Origin: Vibrio sinensis | GTDB taxonomy: Bacteria; Pseudomonadota; Gammaproteobacteria; Enterobacterales; Vibrionaceae | Assembly (NCBI RefSeq): GCF_003605645.1 | Contig: NZ_QVMU01000009.1 | Coordinates: forward strand, 106,406-170,405 | Direction of reading: 5' to 3' | Length of the DNA: 64,000 nt | In this document: piece after piece, positions 54,998 to 64,000 of the stretch | Layout of the letters: the number at the start of each line of letters is the position of its first letter | Numbering within the stretch: the first letter of the stretch is position 1 | Position numbers and translations under genes: made by a program | Notes under the pieces: generated by a model | Told to the model about the DNA's origin: nothing | What the model saw: only the letters and a program-made list of their open reading frames with translations | Databases searched by the model: none

Positions 54998-56458
54998 TTA
55001 TTGATAAGGACTGGCAAAGTCCCCCAACTCAATCAAAATGCTCTTGGTTTGGGTATAATGAAGTAGCGTTTCTGCCCCATTTTCACGCCCAATGCCGGAG
55101 TGCTTATAGCCCCCAACTGGCATCTCTGCCGGTGAATCACCCCAAGTATTCACCCAGCAAATACCCGCTTGTAACTGATGGATAACGCGATGAGCACGAG
55201 CTAGATTCTGTGTGAAAACTCCAGCAGCAAGACCGTAATCTGTATGGTTCGCGCGAGCGATAACCTCTTGCTCATCACTAAACTTAAGTACTGACATGAC
55301 AGGGCCGAAAATTTCCTGCTGCACATGATCCATGCTGTCATCACAATCGACAAAAACCGTCGGTGCCACAAAATAGCCATTCTCCAAACCATTTTCAGTT
55401 ACTTGATAACCGCCTGTTAGTAGCGTGGCGCCACTATTTTTAGCCAGCTCAATCGCATCCAACACTTTAGCTAAATGTGACTTAGAGATAAGAGCACCAA
55501 TTTGCGTCTCCATATCCATTGGGTCACCAACCACCAGCTTTTCAGTACGGCGCTTCAATTGAGCAATAAATTCATCATGAATGCTTTCATGTACGAAGAC
55601 TCGCGTACCATGAGTGCACACTTCGCCTTGGGTATAAAAATTAGCGACCATCGCAGCCGAAACTGCATCATCAATCTTGGCATCATCAAAAATCATCATT
55701 GGCGATTTCCCACCAAGCTCCATGGTGACGGACTTTAATGTTTTAGCACTATCCGCCATAACCGCTTTCCCTGTTCCAGACTCACCAGTAAAAGATACTT
55801 TGGCAATATCAGGATGGGCAGTGAGCATCTGACCAACACGATAATCACCCTGAACAACATTGAATACGCCATCAGGGAGACCTGCTTGGGTGAATATCTC
55901 AGCCAACTTTAGAGCCGTAAGTGGCGTTTCTTCAGAGGGTTTGAAAACCATCACGTTGCCTGCGGCTAAAGCAGGTGCTGATTTCCACATCGCAATTTGA
56001 ATTGGATAGTTCCAAGCGCCAATACCAGCGCAAATGCCCAGCGGTTCACGGCGTGTATAAAAAAACTGGCTATCGCTCAATGGCTGCTGCGATCCTTGCA
56101 TTGATGGTGCAAGATTGGCGAAATACTCAATAACATCAGCCCCACTTGCCACATCAACGGCGATAGCTTCTTGCAATGGTTTCCCTGTATCGACAACTTC
56201 TAGCTTCGCCAATTCATCATTTTGAGCTCTAAGCAATTCCACCGCTTTAAGAAGTATTCGGCTGCGCTCAAGTGGTGTCATTGCTGACCAAATTTCAAAC
56301 CCTCGTTTAGCTGATTCAACAGCCAGTTCTACATCGCAATCAGAAGCTTGACCAACCACAGCAATCGGTTCGCCGTTGGCTGGATTAAAAGAAGTAAATG
56401 TTTCGCCTGATGTCGCGGCTAGTAAGTTTCCATCAATATAAAGTGAATTCATTTCCAT
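54998..56458 (-). CDS. betB: Betaine aldehyde dehydrogenase
   Basis: 486 residues, ALDH fold. Landmarks are [33 protein letters not shown] (NAD site), [11 protein letters not shown] with the general-base Glu, and the nucleophile Cys in [11 protein letters not shown]. It converts betaine aldehyde to glycine betaine, the main osmoprotectant. It precedes betA by about 106 bases. The first ATG has only a weak ribosome binding site; a second in-frame ATG is two codons later. Confidence 0.95.
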   Translation of the reverse strand: MEMNSLYIDGNLLAATSGETFTSFNPANGEPIAVVGQASDCDVELAVESAKRGFEIWSAMTPLERSRILLKAVELLRAQNDELAKLEVVDTGKPLQEAIAVDVASGADVIEYFANLAPSMQGSQQPLSDSQFFYTRREPLGICAGIGAWNYPIQIAMWKSAPALAAGNVMVFKPSEETPLTALKLAEIFTQAGLPDGVFNVVQGDYRVGQMLTAHPDIAKVSFTGESGTGKAVMADSAKTLKSVTMELGGKSPMMIFDDAKIDDAVSAAMVANFYTQGEVCTHGTRVFVHESIHDEFIAQLKRRTEKLVVGDPMDMETQIGALISKSHLAKVLDAIELAKNSGATLLTGGYQVTENGLENGYFVAPTVFVDCDDSMDHVQQEIFGPVMSVLKFSDEQEVIARANHTDYGLAAGVFTQNLARAHRVIHQLQAGICWVNTWGDSPAEMPVGGYKHSGIGRENGAETLLHYTQTKSILIELGDFASPYQ

Positions 56459-56527
56459 TTGAGAGCCTGCCGTTATCTGTCTTTTTAAATGGTTTAAAAA
56501 GGGCTTAAAGAATGTCGTAAATCGTGT

Positions 56528-56541
56528 TTTGAACGTTAAAT
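56528..56541. promoter_or_regulatory. Possible second BetI site between betI and betB
   Basis: TTTGAACGTTAAAT resembles the palindrome upstream of betI, with two mismatches. Confidence 0.4.
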
Positions 56542-57155
56542 TAAATGCCCTGAAATCTAGATACTTTTGCGTAAAATGTCAGTTGTTTATCTAGGTAGTC
56601 ATTGATAATGAGTCGCGCTTTATTGGCATCAATACCCTCTGGATTGAGCGTGCCACGTAACCAAATACCGTCAATCAGCGAAGCAATACCGTGAGCAACC
56701 ACTTCTGCCTGCTCTTTTGGCAGCAGTGCTTTTAGCTCGATTTTTAAATGGGAAAGTAATCGTTTTTCATTCACACGTTGCAAGCGATTTAGATCAACGT
56801 CGTGCATAGAATAAGACCAAAATGCCAGCCAGGTTTTTGCGACCTTACTTTCTGCCTGAAAGCCCTCAAAGTTCGCATTAATAATTGCGTTAATTCTTTG
56901 TTGATGGGCATCCACAGGAATAGGTTTAAGCTGTGAGATGATAGTTGAAGAGAGCTGACGCAAAATTTCGCGCATCGTCTCTTCGAGTAAACCATGCTTA
57001 CCACCAAAATAGTGATTAATGATCCCCGTAGAAACCCCGGCTTCCTTGCTGATCAATGAGATGCTCGCCGCATGTAAACCGACGCGATTGATCACCGCCA
57101 TGGTGGCATTCACGAGCTGTGGTTTTCTAATATCTGGCATCCCGACCTTGGGCAT
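56541..57155 (-). CDS. betI: TetR-family repressor of choline-betaine genes
   Basis: 204 residues. Helix-turn-helix in [20 protein letters not shown] with [15 protein letters not shown], characteristic of BetI. It represses the bet operon until choline binds. AAGGAAG precedes the ATG. It heads the operon betI-betB-betA-choX-choW-choV on the minus strand, ahead of its own operator. Confidence 0.93.
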   Translation of the reverse strand: MPKVGMPDIRKPQLVNATMAVINRVGLHAASISLISKEAGVSTGIINHYFGGKHGLLEETMREILRQLSSTIISQLKPIPVDAHQQRINAIINANFEGFQAESKVAKTWLAFWSYSMHDVDLNRLQRVNEKRLLSHLKIELKALLPKEQAEVVAHGIASLIDGIWLRGTLNPEGIDANKARLIINDYLDKQLTFYAKVSRFQGI

Positions 57156-57177
57156 TTTTCTTCCTTGATTATTTTTT

Positions 57178-57191
57178 ATTGAACGTTCAAT
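57178..57191. promoter_or_regulatory. BetI operator
   Basis: ATTGAACGTTCAAT, a perfect 14-bp palindrome, 23 bases upstream of betI. It matches the BetI-type ATTGA-N4-TCAAT pattern. Confidence 0.8.
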
Positions 57192-57526
57192 TAAGTATAG
57201 ATTGCCTGAAATTTAGTTAGACCTCAAACCATTTCCAATGAGAGCTAGCAACACGCTGGCAACAAAAATAACAAATTATTCTTTATATTCAGATAAATAC
57301 AAAAGAATGACATTGTTGTAAATAAATTTAAATACTTTGATGTCACACCAACAAAAACAGCACTAGGTTGCTAAAACGCAGCGCTTGGATTCATCTGATA
57401 GGAATCGATGACCACTGCCGCAATGGAATTAATGAGACTATTTTTCAAGGAAAATAACGCTGATTTAAGTGGCTTTAATTAGCTAAGGTAATTGAGAAAT
57501 AGACTATAGGTAGCTGTCTGTATAGA
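57192..57526. other. AT-rich intergenic region upstream of betI
   Basis: No gene seen. It presumably holds further bet promoter elements and ends at a tetranucleotide repeat. Confidence 0.5.
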
Positions 57527-57562
57527 TAGGTAGGTAGGTAGGTAGGTAGGTAGGTAGGTAGG
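57527..57562. repeat. (TAGG)9 tetranucleotide repeat
   Basis: Nine uninterrupted copies of TAGG. It lies about 370 bases upstream of betI and 90 bases downstream of the next gene's stop. Such tracts change length by slippage. Confidence 0.95.
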
Positions 57563-57652
57563 ATAAACAGCAGGGATACAAACCCTAGATATTAAGCTCA
57601 GACGCAAAATATCGTAGACTTCGTACCCCTAAAAATGTTTTGATGCTAAACG

Positions 57653-58495
57653 CTACTTAGGTGCAGTTTCACAGTGTTCAAGAGCAGTGTTAACACGCCC
57701 GATAAATTTCCCTAGGTCAAAATATTTAGTGAAAACCCAATATTCATCACCAATATAAAATTCTAACGCTGAACCTGATATATTTAAATTTAAGTCACTG
57801 TTTAGTGATGCATCCATCAGCACACCATAAAGAACCGTTGAGGGTGTCATATTCAACAGATTATTGGGCTTTTCTGGATTGAGCGCATTTTCATAAGCCA
57901 ATTGGATCGGAGCGGCATCAATAGCTTTATCAAGGTAAATCACTCTCCAGCCATTTTTATCCTTAAGAACAAAAGAGGGTGCACCAAAGCGATCTTTTAT
58001 CGATGCTAAAACTTGCTCATGACTAACCTTGTCGATGTTCTCTAATGCAGAGAAATTCATCACTGTGTCGTCGTTATACAAACGAAAACCGACACGACTA
58101 ATCTTACCATCGTCAGTAGATGGCGCTTTCTTATCATAAGAAGACAAACCAAAAACAGGGAATGGGTTATCCCCTGTTGGAAGTTGAGTAAAATCAGCTA
58201 GTGACGTAATTTTTACGATAGGATTTGAACAAGAAATAATACCATTTGATTGAAAATAGCCGGCTGGACCGACATAACCATCATCGTAGCCTCGATCAAA
58301 CTTGAACATGCCTTGACTCATTGATTCCACTCTACCTTGCTTGTCCGAGCTAGAGGTGAAATCGGCCATCTTGAATTCGAGTCCCTGGATTGTCGCGGTG
58401 GAAATGGAATCCCCAGTTAAACTCATATTTTGCGCAAAAACCTGACCAGAAAGCAGGCCTGCTATCAGACCAACTGTAACCGTTAATCGCTTCAT
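57653..58495 (-). CDS. Secreted protein of unknown function
   Basis: 280 residues with a signal peptide (MKRLTVTVGLIAGLLSGQVFA, cleaved before QNM). The mature part is rich in Asp, Ser and Gly and has about two cysteines (IISCSNP and LEHCETAPK), possibly a disulphide. It contains KFDRGYDDGYVGPAG and FKMADFTSSSDKQ. No domain recognised; probably periplasmic. GGATTGAG precedes the ATG. It is transcribed towards the TAGG repeat. Confidence 0.7.
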   Translation of the reverse strand: MKRLTVTVGLIAGLLSGQVFAQNMSLTGDSISTATIQGLEFKMADFTSSSDKQGRVESMSQGMFKFDRGYDDGYVGPAGYFQSNGIISCSNPIVKITSLADFTQLPTGDNPFPVFGLSSYDKKAPSTDDGKISRVGFRLYNDDTVMNFSALENIDKVSHEQVLASIKDRFGAPSFVLKDKNGWRVIYLDKAIDAAPIQLAYENALNPEKPNNLLNMTPSTVLYGVLMDASLNSDLNLNISGSALEFYIGDEYWVFTKYFDLGKFIGRVNTALEHCETAPK

Positions 58496-58629
58496 CGACT
58501 CAATCCTTAATATATAAGTAAAACAATAGAAAGATAGTGACTAAATTCGTTTCTCGCCACATCACAGTACAAGGCAAATCAATCTGCTTAGATTTAATCT
58601 GCCTAGTTTAGATATAACGGAAGAAAGAA

Positions 58630-59397
58630 TTAGAACAAACTGTCATCATCGTCAAAGCCACCAAAGTCAAAGTCATCGCCGTTCAAAAAACCATTCCCGC
58701 CATCAACGCTATCGGTATCATTACTCGCAAATGAATCATCATTCAGGGTATTGCTATCATCAGAACCCGACGTTTGAAAACCAGAATCATCAAAACCTGA
58801 GTTTTGGCTCCAACCGCCACCAGTATAATCCTGCGTATAATCATTGGTACCATCAAGAAAACTACCGCTGTTATCGGTGCTATCTGCTGGTAGATCATTG
58901 GCATCCTGCGCAGGATCTTGTTGGCTATCCGCACCCTCTTCAGGCTGTTCAATAATGGTATTATTGGTGACATCTTCAGACATCGGTGAATTATGTTCTC
59001 CACCAAAGAAAAGGTGACTTAAGGCGCTTCCTGCTACCATACCTGCCGCAACACCCGCTGCTGTTTGCATAAAGCCACCAAATGCACTTGGACGGTAACT
59101 AGGCTGAGGAGGCGTCGGAGGGGTTTTATCCCCGCCAAACATGCGATTTAGGCTGCCTCTGTTTGATTCTTGTTTATAAAATTCAGCATTGCGTTGCAAA
59201 TACTCGTTACGCTCTTTTAACTCTTTGAGTGCCACTTCCTGAGCAAGAGCAACTTGAGTGAGGCGATAAACAATGTCAGATTGAGATTCGATCTGTTCTT
59301 GGATTAGCTGTGCAGCTGCGGCATCTTTTGCGTTGTTTTGATTAACACGCATTTTATCCGCTAATTTCTGAATAAGTTCTTGTTCTTGTGGGGTCAT
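58630..59397 (-). CDS. DUF2076-type protein
   Basis: 255 residues. N-terminal MTPQEQELIQKLADKMRVNQ and IVYRLTQVALAQEVALKELK, a helical coiled-coil region, fit DUF2076 (COG3416). A hydrophobic glycine-alanine segment (AAGVAAGMVAGSALSHLFFG, about 110-130) follows, then a very acidic, Ser/Asn/Gly-rich low-complexity tail ending GDDFDFGGFDDDDSLF. Function unknown; the tail suggests a periplasmic or surface disordered region. GAGGATAT precedes the ATG. Confidence 0.75.
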   Translation of the reverse strand: MTPQEQELIQKLADKMRVNQNNAKDAAAAQLIQEQIESQSDIVYRLTQVALAQEVALKELKERNEYLQRNAEFYKQESNRGSLNRMFGGDKTPPTPPQPSYRPSAFGGFMQTAAGVAAGMVAGSALSHLFFGGEHNSPMSEDVTNNTIIEQPEEGADSQQDPAQDANDLPADSTDNSGSFLDGTNDYTQDYTGGGWSQNSGFDDSGFQTSGSDDSNTLNDDSFASNDTDSVDGGNGFLNGDDFDFGGFDDDDSLF

Positions 59398-59607
59398 AAA
59401 TATCCTCGCTTAATGACGAGAAATAGAAATCGGATAGCCGCACAATACGCCGATTACCCAATGCTGATAGCAAGACAAACTTATGTTGCAAATTTATGTC
59501 ATCGAGTTTCGGCCTAGCAGCGGACAAGCTAACTTCTATCCCAAGACAAAAAGACATGCACTGTAAATACAGATAAGCAAACCAGCGTTCACTAGAAAAC
59601 CACTCGG

Positions 59608-60480
59608 CTAAAAGATTTTTTCTAGCTCGCTGTACATCCATTCCATCACAGGTCCTATACCTTTGTCCCTCCGTTTTACAATACCGATTTCAACCATTAA
59701 TGGATCTGGAATAGATTCACTGGACAACTCGACTAAATCGTTCGCAAACCATTGCTCTTTCGCCACATGCTCAGGCACCAACGCCCAACCCAAACCACGT
59801 ATTACCATGGAGGAAATCATGTAATAGCTATCAATATGCCAATAGTTAGACGCTAAAGGTTTAGCTTGCCCTAACCCCATACGATCACGGATTACCAATT
59901 GACGATATCGAGTGAGGTCCTGTATCTGAGGTACAGAAATAGCAGAAAGCGGATGATCACGAGAAACAATTAATGAGTGTTTAAACTGACCAACAGAAGT
60001 AAACTCAAGGTTTTCGGGTAAACTGTGTTGATAAAAAAGTATACCAATATCGGCTTTACCACTGGCAGCATACTGTGCAATATCCTGCTGTGAGCCATTA
60101 ATGATAGTGAGTTTCAACAGCGGAAACTCCCGAGCGACAGCTTCAAATAGTATTTCAAAAGCCGTCACTGGCACAGCTTCATCAATCGCGACGGTAAACA
60201 TGGTTTCCTCACCAGTCGAGACTGTCATCGCCCGTGAACTCATACGTTGACATTGTGCTAATACGGCCTGTGCTTCAATGTACATATCTTCTCCTTCGGG
60301 AGTCAGCACCGGCAATCGCGCACTACGATCAAATAATTCAAAACCTAAATCCACTTCTAAATTGCCAATTGCGGTGCTCACCCGTGACTGGGCTTTACCC
60401 AATTGTCTGGCTGCCGCAGAAAATGACCCTTGCTGTACCGCAGTCACAAAGGCTTCTAGTTGATCTATCGTCCAATGCAT
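59608..60480 (-). CDS. LysR-family regulator
   Basis: 290 residues from ATG 60480 (MHWTIDQLEAF); the longer frame from 60522 adds 14 residues without the usual start. Helix-turn-helix QGSFSAAARQLGKAQSRVST, then an effector domain. It is divergent from a MATE transporter gene 125 bases away, so it likely controls it. Confidence 0.87.
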   Translation of the reverse strand: MHWTIDQLEAFVTAVQQGSFSAAARQLGKAQSRVSTAIGNLEVDLGFELFDRSARLPVLTPEGEDMYIEAQAVLAQCQRMSSRAMTVSTGEETMFTVAIDEAVPVTAFEILFEAVAREFPLLKLTIINGSQQDIAQYAASGKADIGILFYQHSLPENLEFTSVGQFKHSLIVSRDHPLSAISVPQIQDLTRYRQLVIRDRMGLGQAKPLASNYWHIDSYYMISSMVIRGLGWALVPEHVAKEQWFANDLVELSSESIPDPLMVEIGIVKRRDKGIGPVMEWMYSELEKIF

Positions 60481-60605
60481 ATTGTTTCGCCTATTCAATA
60501 AGATAAAACTCACTCCAATCATCCGAAAATCGGATGGATACCAACTTCAATCAATCTCATTTATAGGGATAATACCTATATCTCTCACAAAGTAGAATAA
60601 TAACA

Positions 60606-61979
60606 ATGCAAGAAATATCCTCCAGCAGCATAGATACCAACAGCATCAGTAAAACGTTCTGGCGTTTTGCTATCCCGTCTATTGCCGCCATGCTCGTTAA
60701 CGGTCTCTACCAAGTTATCGATGGTATCTTCGTTGGTCATTACGTAGGCTATGAAGGTCTAGCAGGGATCAACCTAGCTTGGCCTGTGATTGGCGTTTTG
60801 GCTGGATTAGGCATGCTCGTTGGCATGGGAGCTGGTAGCTTAATCTCAATTTTCCGTGGAGAAAACAACACCCGGAAAGCACAGCACACTCTTTACACCG
60901 CATTGGGCCTAATCGGCCTTGGTGGCTTAATTTTAATGGTATTACTTAATACGCATGCCTCTACTCTATTAATTGCACAAGGGGCTACTGGTAATGTCCT
61001 AGCAATGGGTAGTGCGTATATCGAAGTATTCAGTTGGGGAGCCATTTTTACCATTGCATCCGGTGCCTTACCGATGTTGATACGTAACGATGAAAGCCCA
61101 AATTTTGCGACTGGATTAATGATTAGCGGTGCGGTGATCAACATTGTATTGGATTACCTGTTCATCGGACATTTAGGTTGGGCACTACAAGGGGCGGCTA
61201 TTGCGACTATTATTGCGCAAATTAGCATTACAGTGGTGGCAATTCTGTATTTCTTTTCGCGCTTTTCTCAACTGCGATTAACGCTTCATAACTTATATTT
61301 TAATATGGCGATTGCCATCAAGATCATTGTATTAGGTGCATCAAGTCTATTTATGTACGCCTATTTAAGCCTTATGGTTGCCCTGCATAATAAATTATTT
61401 ATGAGCTATGGCAGTTCAGTCCATGTCGGGGCGTATGCCATTGTGGGTTATTTAGTCACCATGTATTACTTACTAGCCGAAGGGTTATCGAGTGGTATGC
61501 AGCCGCCAGTCAGTTACTATTACGGGGCAAAGCAAGGCGAAAAAATTCGAGCTACTTTAGAGATTGCCGCCAAAGCCGTTATCCTAACGGGTATTACAGC
61601 AATTGCTCTACTGAATATTTTCCCGAACACTCTTGTGAGTATGTTTAGCCAGAACGAGCCGATGCTTACATTGGAAACGGTCAACGGTATTCGCTTGCAC
61701 CTGTTTGGCATGTTTCTAGATGGTTTCTTTGCGTTAGCTTCCGTGTACTTTATGGCAATAGATAAGGGTGGAAAAGCACTGATGATCTCAATGGGCAACA
61801 TGCTGATTCAGCTACCGTTCCTATACGTTATGCCAAAACTAATGGGAGTAGATGGTATCTGGCTTGCCGTTCCGCTTTCTAATCTTGCACTGGCAGTTAT
61901 CGTTATTCCTATGGTCTGGACAGACGTCAATCGCCGCGCCAACATGAAGTCTGAAAACAACATGGTATTAACTAGTTAA
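60606..61979 (+). CDS. MATE-family efflux pump (VmrA-like)
   Basis: 457 residues, about twelve membrane segments. The N-terminus FWRFAIPSIAAMLVNGLYQV and IDGIFVGHYVGYEGLAGINL and GMQPPVSYYYGAKQGEKIR fit the Vibrio VmrA/DinF-like MATE branch, Na+-driven export of cationic drugs. It is divergent from the LysR gene and followed by a good terminator. Different branch from the MATE at 10.5 kb. Confidence 0.87.
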   Translation: MQEISSSSIDTNSISKTFWRFAIPSIAAMLVNGLYQVIDGIFVGHYVGYEGLAGINLAWPVIGVLAGLGMLVGMGAGSLISIFRGENNTRKAQHTLYTALGLIGLGGLILMVLLNTHASTLLIAQGATGNVLAMGSAYIEVFSWGAIFTIASGALPMLIRNDESPNFATGLMISGAVINIVLDYLFIGHLGWALQGAAIATIIAQISITVVAILYFFSRFSQLRLTLHNLYFNMAIAIKIIVLGASSLFMYAYLSLMVALHNKLFMSYGSSVHVGAYAIVGYLVTMYYLLAEGLSSGMQPPVSYYYGAKQGEKIRATLEIAAKAVILTGITAIALLNIFPNTLVSMFSQNEPMLTLETVNGIRLHLFGMFLDGFFALASVYFMAIDKGGKALMISMGNMLIQLPFLYVMPKLMGVDGIWLAVPLSNLALAVIVIPMVWTDVNRRANMKSENNMVLTS

Positions 61980-62007
61980 CCGCGAAAAACCGCCATTCAT
62001 TCGATTC

Positions 62008-62038
62008 AAAGAAAGCGCCTATCTAGCGCTTTCTTTTT
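62008..62038 (+). terminator. Terminator after the MATE gene
   Basis: AAAGAAAGCGC pairs with GCGCTTTCTTT around CTATCTA, then T-run. Confidence 0.85.
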
Positions 62039-62194
62039 ATCTAAAGGTTTTATCTTTTTGCCAACTCCCCACCAAAAAGACAAACCACTCTTCCGATAGG
62101 TATTGCAATACTAATCTCCAAGTTTACAAAAGAGAGTATTCAAATCACAGTTAATACAGAATAGCGGTTAGAGATATAAGAACCTATATAGATT

Positions 62195-62419
62195 TTAAGG
62201 GTAGTTATCATACTTAAGTGGTTTCACTACAGAATCCAATCCCTCAACTTTCAAGGCTAGACATAACTGCATCAGCGATCCCAATTCACCATCCGGATAG
62301 CCTTTTTTTTCAAACCACAGTAAATATTCTTCAGGTAAATCAATCAACACGCGTCCTGCATATTTACCAAATGGCATTTGAATTCGTGCCAGTTTCAGTA
62401 AATTCGCTTTCTCCAACAT
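62195..62419 (-). CDS. DUF3820-type small protein
   Basis: 74 residues from ATG 62419 (MLEKANLLKLARI), which has AGGTGC five bases upstream; a GTG at 62428 is also in frame. MPFGKYAGRVLIDLPEEYLL and WFEKKGYPDGELG are the DUF3820 block (putative quorum-sensing-regulated in some names, actual role unknown). It lies 12 bases after the lipoprotein gene on the same strand, so probably one unit. Confidence 0.85.
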   Translation of the reverse strand: MLEKANLLKLARIQMPFGKYAGRVLIDLPEEYLLWFEKKGYPDGELGSLMQLCLALKVEGLDSVVKPLKYDNYP

Positions 62420-62431
62420 ATCTTGCACCTA

Positions 62432-63103
62432 TTATGGTTGCTGCCAACCAGCAAGAGTAACACTTAGTCGCTCAGTCCAGTAGTTAATCGCATCTTTAGC
62501 GTCATCTAATGAATCAATCATAGTTGAAAAGTCTTTGTTACCGCTTTCTCTATCTATTGCAGCAAAAAGGGCTTTACCGTTTTGAGCATCACTTACTAAA
62601 AGTTCAATGCTAGCACTGCCAACATTGGTATGTTTGCCTGTCGTTACTTTCGAAATCGTCGAAATCGCAAGACCCACAGGCAACACACTGCTAGTAACAG
62701 CCAAAATCGGATTCGGCGTTTCCACATTACTTAACGCAATACTAAGACGTAGCGATTGCCCTGTTGGTTGAGTGACAATCTCCTTGTAAGGCGAGATCTC
62801 TTGCTTCAAACGAGTAATGGCAAAATCACTTAATTCTCTGATCTGCGTATCGTCGAGAGCATCTCCATTTGTAACCACAAAAACTTGATCAATAATGACA
62901 GAATCATATTGGCTGATCCGATTGCGTAAACGATCCGCATCTCGCAGACCAATCCGAGCCCAAACTAAATCGACTCCTCCCGCTGGACCTTTGGCAAAAT
63001 CATCGTAGGAGGTAAATTTTGTCGCTCGCTGTTCAAGCCCTGCAGCACAACCAAACAGCGTCATACTGACTAAAATAAGGAGCCATGGTTTCCAAAACTT
63101 CAT
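62432..63103 (-). CDS. DUF3313-type lipoprotein
   Basis: 223 residues. Lipobox LFGCAAG with Cys 19 after a signal helix (MKFWKPWLLILVSMTLFGC). Mature part begins LEQRATKFTSYDDFAKGPAG and contains VDLVWARIGLRDADRL and YWTERLSVTLAGW. It matches the DUF3313 lipoproteins, outer-membrane-anchored, function unknown. Followed by the DUF3820 gene after 12 bases. Confidence 0.8.
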   Translation of the reverse strand: MKFWKPWLLILVSMTLFGCAAGLEQRATKFTSYDDFAKGPAGGVDLVWARIGLRDADRLRNRISQYDSVIIDQVFVVTNGDALDDTQIRELSDFAITRLKQEISPYKEIVTQPTGQSLRLSIALSNVETPNPILAVTSSVLPVGLAISTISKVTTGKHTNVGSASIELLVSDAQNGKALFAAIDRESGNKDFSTMIDSLDDAKDAINYWTERLSVTLAGWQQP

Positions 63104-63279
63104 CTCGTTGCATTCCCTTCTGAACTATCAAAAAAGAATGCTATACCATAAGATGGTAGCATGTCGACCTAATGGACAAAAAAACACCACTTTTTTAGAC
63201 CAGTCAGCCAGTAGTAATTCATTCGTATTCTATCGATTCTCTATTTCCATTGAATAGCTAGACTCTCATAAAAACCGAT

Positions 63280-63645
63280 CTAGGATGGCATTTTAACGAT
63301 GTGGCTGTACTCAACTATCACTTGATTGCCCTCAATATAAGCATTTTGTATTTCACCATCGACTGTCATACGGCTTTGCAAATACACCACTTTAGGCCCA
63401 GTATCAATCGTGGCTCTTAAAGAGGGAATAATCTGCATAGGATCCAGTTTAAGCACACGACAAAAGTGACTAATGAAGCTCATCGTCAATGGTGTTTCAC
63501 CACGAAAAACGCGGGAAAATGAAATTTGGCTCATGCCGATTTTCTTCACAAATTCCATTTGTGTTAAACGCATTTTTGATTTCTTTGACATCCAGACTTG
63601 ATAAAGTGCTTCTCTATCTTGATCGGTAAATTCCATGGTTTCCAT
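63280..63645 (-). CDS. XRE-type helix-turn-helix regulator
   Basis: 121 residues from ATG 63645 (METMEFTDQD), which has AAGGAACAAC upstream; the longer frame to 63711 adds an implausible leader. Helix-turn-helix LTQMEFVKKIGMSQISFSRV and FRGETPLTMSFISHFCRVLK, then a C-terminal region of about 45 residues. Target unknown; stands alone with a 288-base upstream region. Confidence 0.8.
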   Translation of the reverse strand: METMEFTDQDREALYQVWMSKKSKMRLTQMEFVKKIGMSQISFSRVFRGETPLTMSFISHFCRVLKLDPMQIIPSLRATIDTGPKVVYLQSRMTVDGEIQNAYIEGNQVIVEYSHIVKMPS

Positions 63646-63719
63646 TGTTGTTCCTTGCCCTGACGTTGTTAATGGCACGCATTGTCGCGGTTTTGGGCAT
63701 AGCAATGTCAATGAAACGT

Positions 63720-63886
63720 AAAGCGACGTTTAGTTTTCTGGCAGAAAGGTACAAGTTGGGAGGGCATTTGAACTCTCGCTGAAAAATCATACAGCATTTA
63801 CATAATGAGATAAGAATTCAAGGGCCTTAGATCAAAAAAGCGGATGCAATGCACTAATGCCACTCGCTTAAGAGCGAGTGGCATTT
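63720..63886 (+). ncRNA. Candidate small RNA ending in an orphan terminator
   Basis: No open frame points rightward here, yet a strong plus-strand terminator (AATGCCACTCGCT/AGCGAGTGGCATT then TTTT, 63856-63886) is present. A transcript starting in 63720-63800 would be 90-170 bases long. The 5' end cannot be placed. Confidence 0.4.
63856..63886 (+). terminator. Orphan plus-strand terminator
   Basis: Perfect 13-bp stem with a short TA-rich loop and T-run; nothing coding precedes it on this strand. Confidence 0.8.
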
Positions 63887-64000
63887 TTATCTCTAGAGCG
63901 TGAGGGGTATTTTTGCGCTTTTTTTAGCACAGCTCTGGGGTAAGGCTTTCTTTTTCTCTTTTTAGGAAGTATTAGCCGTTTGCCATTGTCCCTCAACTCT

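Noticed and set aside
57527..57562. Repeat considered as a CRISPR or REP element
   Set aside because: It is a pure tetranucleotide tract with no spacers or hairpins.
59354..59641. 95-codon minus-strand frame between DUF2076 and LysR genes
   Set aside because: It overlaps both neighbours out of frame and has no family signal.

Overview
The window looks like a chromosomal stretch of a marine Vibrio or close relative. This rests on the gene content: a betI-betB-betA operon fused to a choline-type ABC transporter (proX-proW-proV order), a VmrA-like MATE pump, an EptA lipid A transferase, DUF3820 and YgjV-family proteins, and moderate-to-low GC with AT-rich intergenic DNA. No rRNA, tRNA, CRISPR array, transposase or prophage gene was seen. 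The content is dominated by sugar-acid catabolism and osmolyte handling, typical of an accessory, second-chromosome-like region.

Layout. (1) 1-3.2 kb: end of a FAD oxidoreductase gene, an enolase-superfamily enzyme and a BCCT transporter, probably one catabolic unit of unknown substrate. (2) 3.8-7.0 kb: eptA, a tiny membrane protein with a natural poly-histidine tail, and an MFS transporter. (3) 7.1-27.1 kb: a large hexuronate island. It holds two mannonate dehydratases (uxuA), two UxuR/ExuR-like GntR regulators, a MATE exporter, a Tsx/OmpK-like outer-membrane protein, an OprD-like porin, a GPH symporter, two Gfo/Idh/MocA dehydrogenases paired with two xylose-isomerase-like TIM barrels, and a forward operon uxuB-uxaC-kdgK-eda. 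Together these complete D-glucuronate -> D-fructuronate -> D-mannonate -> KDG -> KDPG -> pyruvate + glyceraldehyde 3-phosphate. The 0.8 kb divergent region 21685-22505 carries several TTGGT-N2-ACCAA GntR operators and a perfect CRP-type site. (4) 27.2-30.1 kb: a racemase-like protein, YgjV, a PAS-GGDEF protein and a MerR regulator. (5) 30.2-34.7 kb: a second BCCT + cupin + enolase-superfamily unit with a divergent LysR regulator. The cupin gene is broken at a C9 tract. (6) 34.7-38.6 kb: sucrose operon scrA-scrB-scrR, with scrA frameshifted at a G6 tract. (7) 38.8-42.2 kb: a dihaem cytochrome c peroxidase overlapping a hybrid histidine kinase. (8) 42.3-49.9 kb: a tyrosine-type permease, a second eda/kdgK pair under a LacI regulator with a mirrored operator pair, a TetR/RibD-like pair, and a PEBP protein. 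(9) 50.1-57.2 kb: choline uptake and glycine betaine synthesis, BetI-controlled. (10) 57.5-64 kb: a (TAGG)9 tetranucleotide repeat, secreted and DUF proteins, a LysR/MATE divergent pair, a lipoprotein, an XRE regulator and an orphan terminator that may end a small RNA.

The most interesting system is the minus-strand unit 21684->13180. It carries a porin, a glycoside/hexuronide symporter and mannonate dehydratase together with two dehydrogenase + TIM-barrel pairs, but no recognisable glycoside hydrolase or lyase. This suggests an oxidation/elimination or oxidation/epimerisation route that frees or converts a hexuronide before it enters the glucuronate pathway. Two single-base homopolymer lesions (cupin C9, scrA G6) should be verified: they are either real inactivation or slippage, or base-calling errors.
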